Positions 61,601 to 64,000 of a stretch of DNA of 64,000 nucleotides are shown piece by piece. Below the pieces are notes generated by a model, which searched no databases, had not been told where the DNA came from, and saw only the letters and a program-made list of their open reading frames with translations. Origin of the DNA: Rostratula benghalensis (taxonomy: Eukaryota; Chordata; Aves; Charadriiformes; Rostratulidae); the NCBI GenBank assembly GCA_013399305.1, contig VXAI01000095.1, positions 2,983,422 through 3,047,421 on the forward strand. Direction: 5' to 3'. Each line of letters starts with the position of its first letter. Position 1 is the first letter of the stretch. The translations under genes and the position numbers were made by a program.

Positions 61601-64000
61601 AATATATCTTCATATTTTACTCAAAAATGCAGCGCCTTTAGTGGGCAGGATTCAGCCACACCAGAAAAAATCCATAGGGCAGGAGGGATGCTAAGTATCA
61701 CTGAACTGGCTATTACAGTGTTGTGGTATAAATGCAGCATAAAAAAGGGTAATGCTGGCTTGTGCAGCAATATGATATTGACACAATTAGTTCGATGCTG
61801 TTTTTAGAGTATACAGAATGTGACCTCTGGATTTTTCATCTTCAAAGGTTACTTCTAATTAGCATCCAGTGATAACATGTTAGAGATGCTTCTTTAAAAG
61901 ATATCACAGCTCTAGCAATGAGTACTGACATGGTATCTATCAAAGTCTCATGGTGCCTGCAATTCTGACAAAAGGCACTCCAAAGGACTGGCACGTATCA
62001 CCTTATTTGCATTTTTGCATTTCATTATGCTCATAATTGCATACCACCACAGCAATTCTTCCCCACTATCTCAGAAAACATTATCAGCAACGTCTGAAAT
62101 AAATGCTTAAATGTCAACAATTGACGAGCAAGAAAAGCTGACCTTTGAAGGATCTCATTCTTTTGAGAATTGCCCTGGTATGACTCACTCCTTAACTTTC
62201 TGTTTGTGTTTGATAACACCAAAAGAACATAGTTTCTGTATGGATTGTTTTTGTGTATTGGAAATAGGGAGGAACTCAAAGAGCTGTAGAAATACAATCC
62301 ATTTATACCAGCAGTCAGCTGGGATTGACTGAGCATTTGCAATGACAATTCTTAAAGTCACCAAAACATTAAAGTGGACGTTAACATCAAGCTACAGTGG
62401 AATTTCTATGGAATTATATGTTACATCCACATTAGAATTAAAGTGAATTTATCCCTGACTGATGTTGTGACAATGAACAAAACAACCTTTCTTCCACAGA
62501 CATGTTATCTGTTTTACACATTGTAAGAAGTGTTTGACAATTATAAATCGCTAATCTAAACCCAAGGAAAACTAGTCATGGTCATCTCACATATACTGCG
62601 GTATTGACTGGCTTTCATGAGACAGAGCTAGAATTTTACTAGACTTTGTGTTTCTACCATCATTTCATGGCTCCATTTACCTTGATTTGCATAGCAATTT
62701 TGGTGCACATTTTTCAAAAAAAAACACTAATCAATTTTAGCTTAAAATAAATTACACCACCACAGAAATTGCTGCCACTGTCCAAAAATGCTAATCAATT
62801 TTGAAAATCTACATCATGGCTTGCATCCCAGATTTTTTCCATCCAATCCACATCAAAAAGAAATGATAGAAAATTATGTTAACATGTTCGACTGCTTGTT
62901 TGCTTGTTTTAGTTGAGGCATTGGTTATGCTTCAATGGCAAACTAATCGCCTGTTTGGAATCTCATCCAGTTTGTGTTACTTTTTTTTAATGGCAATATG
63001 GAGGTGCTGCAGAAGATTTCAACACGGTCCATAGTGAAAGTTTCCAATTCTCTACCAGGAACATTTTTTTTACATCACTTTCAAAAGTATTAGCAAAAGG
63101 AAAATTAAACTGTTTATTTTGACCAGTGTTACATTCTGTGGCAGGATTCATTTCCCTGTATTAGAGATTGTTCTAATGAGGAACAGAATATGACAGATCT
63201 AAAACAGTCTGAAAAAAAAACCCCTCTGAGGAGTGTAATTTTTTTTCAAGGCCTATTAAAGATCTTTAGCAGGTTGATTTTTAGCATTTCAAATGAAACA
63301 ATGATTTTAAGCCAGTATTTTCATCCGCTACAGCTCTTTGGTTCACTCCTAGCTTTGAGTACAGAGTGGGTTCCTTTTCACACACATTTCACACAGATTC
63401 ACACTTACTCTTAACTACTATTTGTTATGGTAACAAGACTACCTGCACCTCAGTCCCCAAACTGTTTCTGTCTTGTGCCTACACCTTTTGTGACTTATAT
63501 AAGCACTATTTTTTTCCTTACCATATAACTACATAGTTCAGTACCCTGTAGAAACAGCTGGGCTCCTTCAAGATTAATTAACCTTAGTGAATATAAACTA
63601 ACAGAGCTATTGAGCTTTGGGTGCTGTAGCTAATCTCCATTTCATGGGTGCATCCCTCATAAGTGAAACAGTGTACAGATAAAGTAAGTGCCAAAGCAAA
63701 GATGAGCCCAACGTTATCCACAAATCTAGAAAGAAAACATTCACCTCCTGTTCTCTGCAATTAAAAGTGTCTTACAGAGATTAATTTTCACAGCCAGTGC
63801 TGTGGTTCAGTCTATTAACTGGTCAATCCTTATTCTGAGAAGCATTAAACAGCATCAGTATGGCAGTGTTCATACGGAGGTCTATGCTGACTTGACTTTA
63901 AGGGACTGGGATCCCCTCCAAGGTGACTAAGAAGAACTTGAAAGGATTAGACTTTCAGGTGGATTACTTCCTGAGGTTTTCCTGTACTTTACCTTGCAGA
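58606..64000. other. Noncoding stretch, no gene seen
   Basis: About 5.4 kb of AT-rich DNA to the end of the window with no recognised gene, RNA or diagnostic repeat. The largest frames are 105-106 codons (59011-59331 plus, 62031-62348 minus), unrecognised. A short CAG run occurs near 58999-59011. Confidence 0.5.

Noticed and set aside
1..64000. CRISPR arrays, operons, ribosome binding sites, phage or plasmid genes
   Set aside because: None seen. Composition, CR1 and MIR repeats and the absence of long frames show that this is vertebrate nuclear DNA.

Overview
The window reads as noncoding chromosomal DNA from a bird. The best evidence is a minus-strand CR1 retrotransposon 3' end at 26410-26470, which has the typical avian form (CACAGAATG, then GGTTGGAAGG, then GATCATCTAGTCCAAC). 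Interspersed repeats are sparse and mostly very old, CpG is scarce, and the sequence is AT-rich. A nearby sauropsid such as a crocodilian or turtle is not strictly excluded, but the low repeat load favours a bird. The species and locus cannot be named from sequence alone.

I found no protein-coding gene, rRNA, tRNA, CRISPR array or prokaryotic signal. The longest open frames are 120-142 codons, are unrelated to one another, and show no recognisable domain. They look like chance frames in vertebrate intergenic or intronic DNA. Two places could hold exons of an unrecognised, probably noncoding, transcript: a 101-bp interval at 56296-56396 with strong splice signals, and a GC-rich, CpG-containing block at 53543-53945. 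A CpG-enriched patch at 7820-8400 could be a promoter or another unmethylated regulatory site.

The mobile-element content is fossil. It includes an L2-type LINE 3' fragment (about 22320-23615, plus strand, interrupted by a 32-base run of N), two good MIR-type SINE fragments (4018-4147 and 42510-42625, minus strand), one doubtful MIR-like piece (12539-12667), and the single younger CR1 end. About seven short palindromic relics share a TTGACTTCAATGGG-like core and resemble old MITE-like repeats of sauropsids. A degenerate tandem repeat of about 140-150 bp lies at 26925-27310.

Several blocks look like developmental cis-regulatory sequence. The clearest is 40930-41400, where a perfect POU octamer sits between two inverted CTAATTA homeodomain sites, followed about 800 bp later by a PBX-MEIS decamer. 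Others are 19160-19340 (NKX2-like and T-box sites), 28980-29170 (a perfect palindrome with a TCF/LEF site), 37600-38040 (DR1 nuclear-receptor site plus a weak CTCF-like core), 40000-40260, 44430-45070 and 50470-50720. This pattern suits a gene desert or a long intron near a developmental gene. Conservation was not tested, so these are hypotheses.
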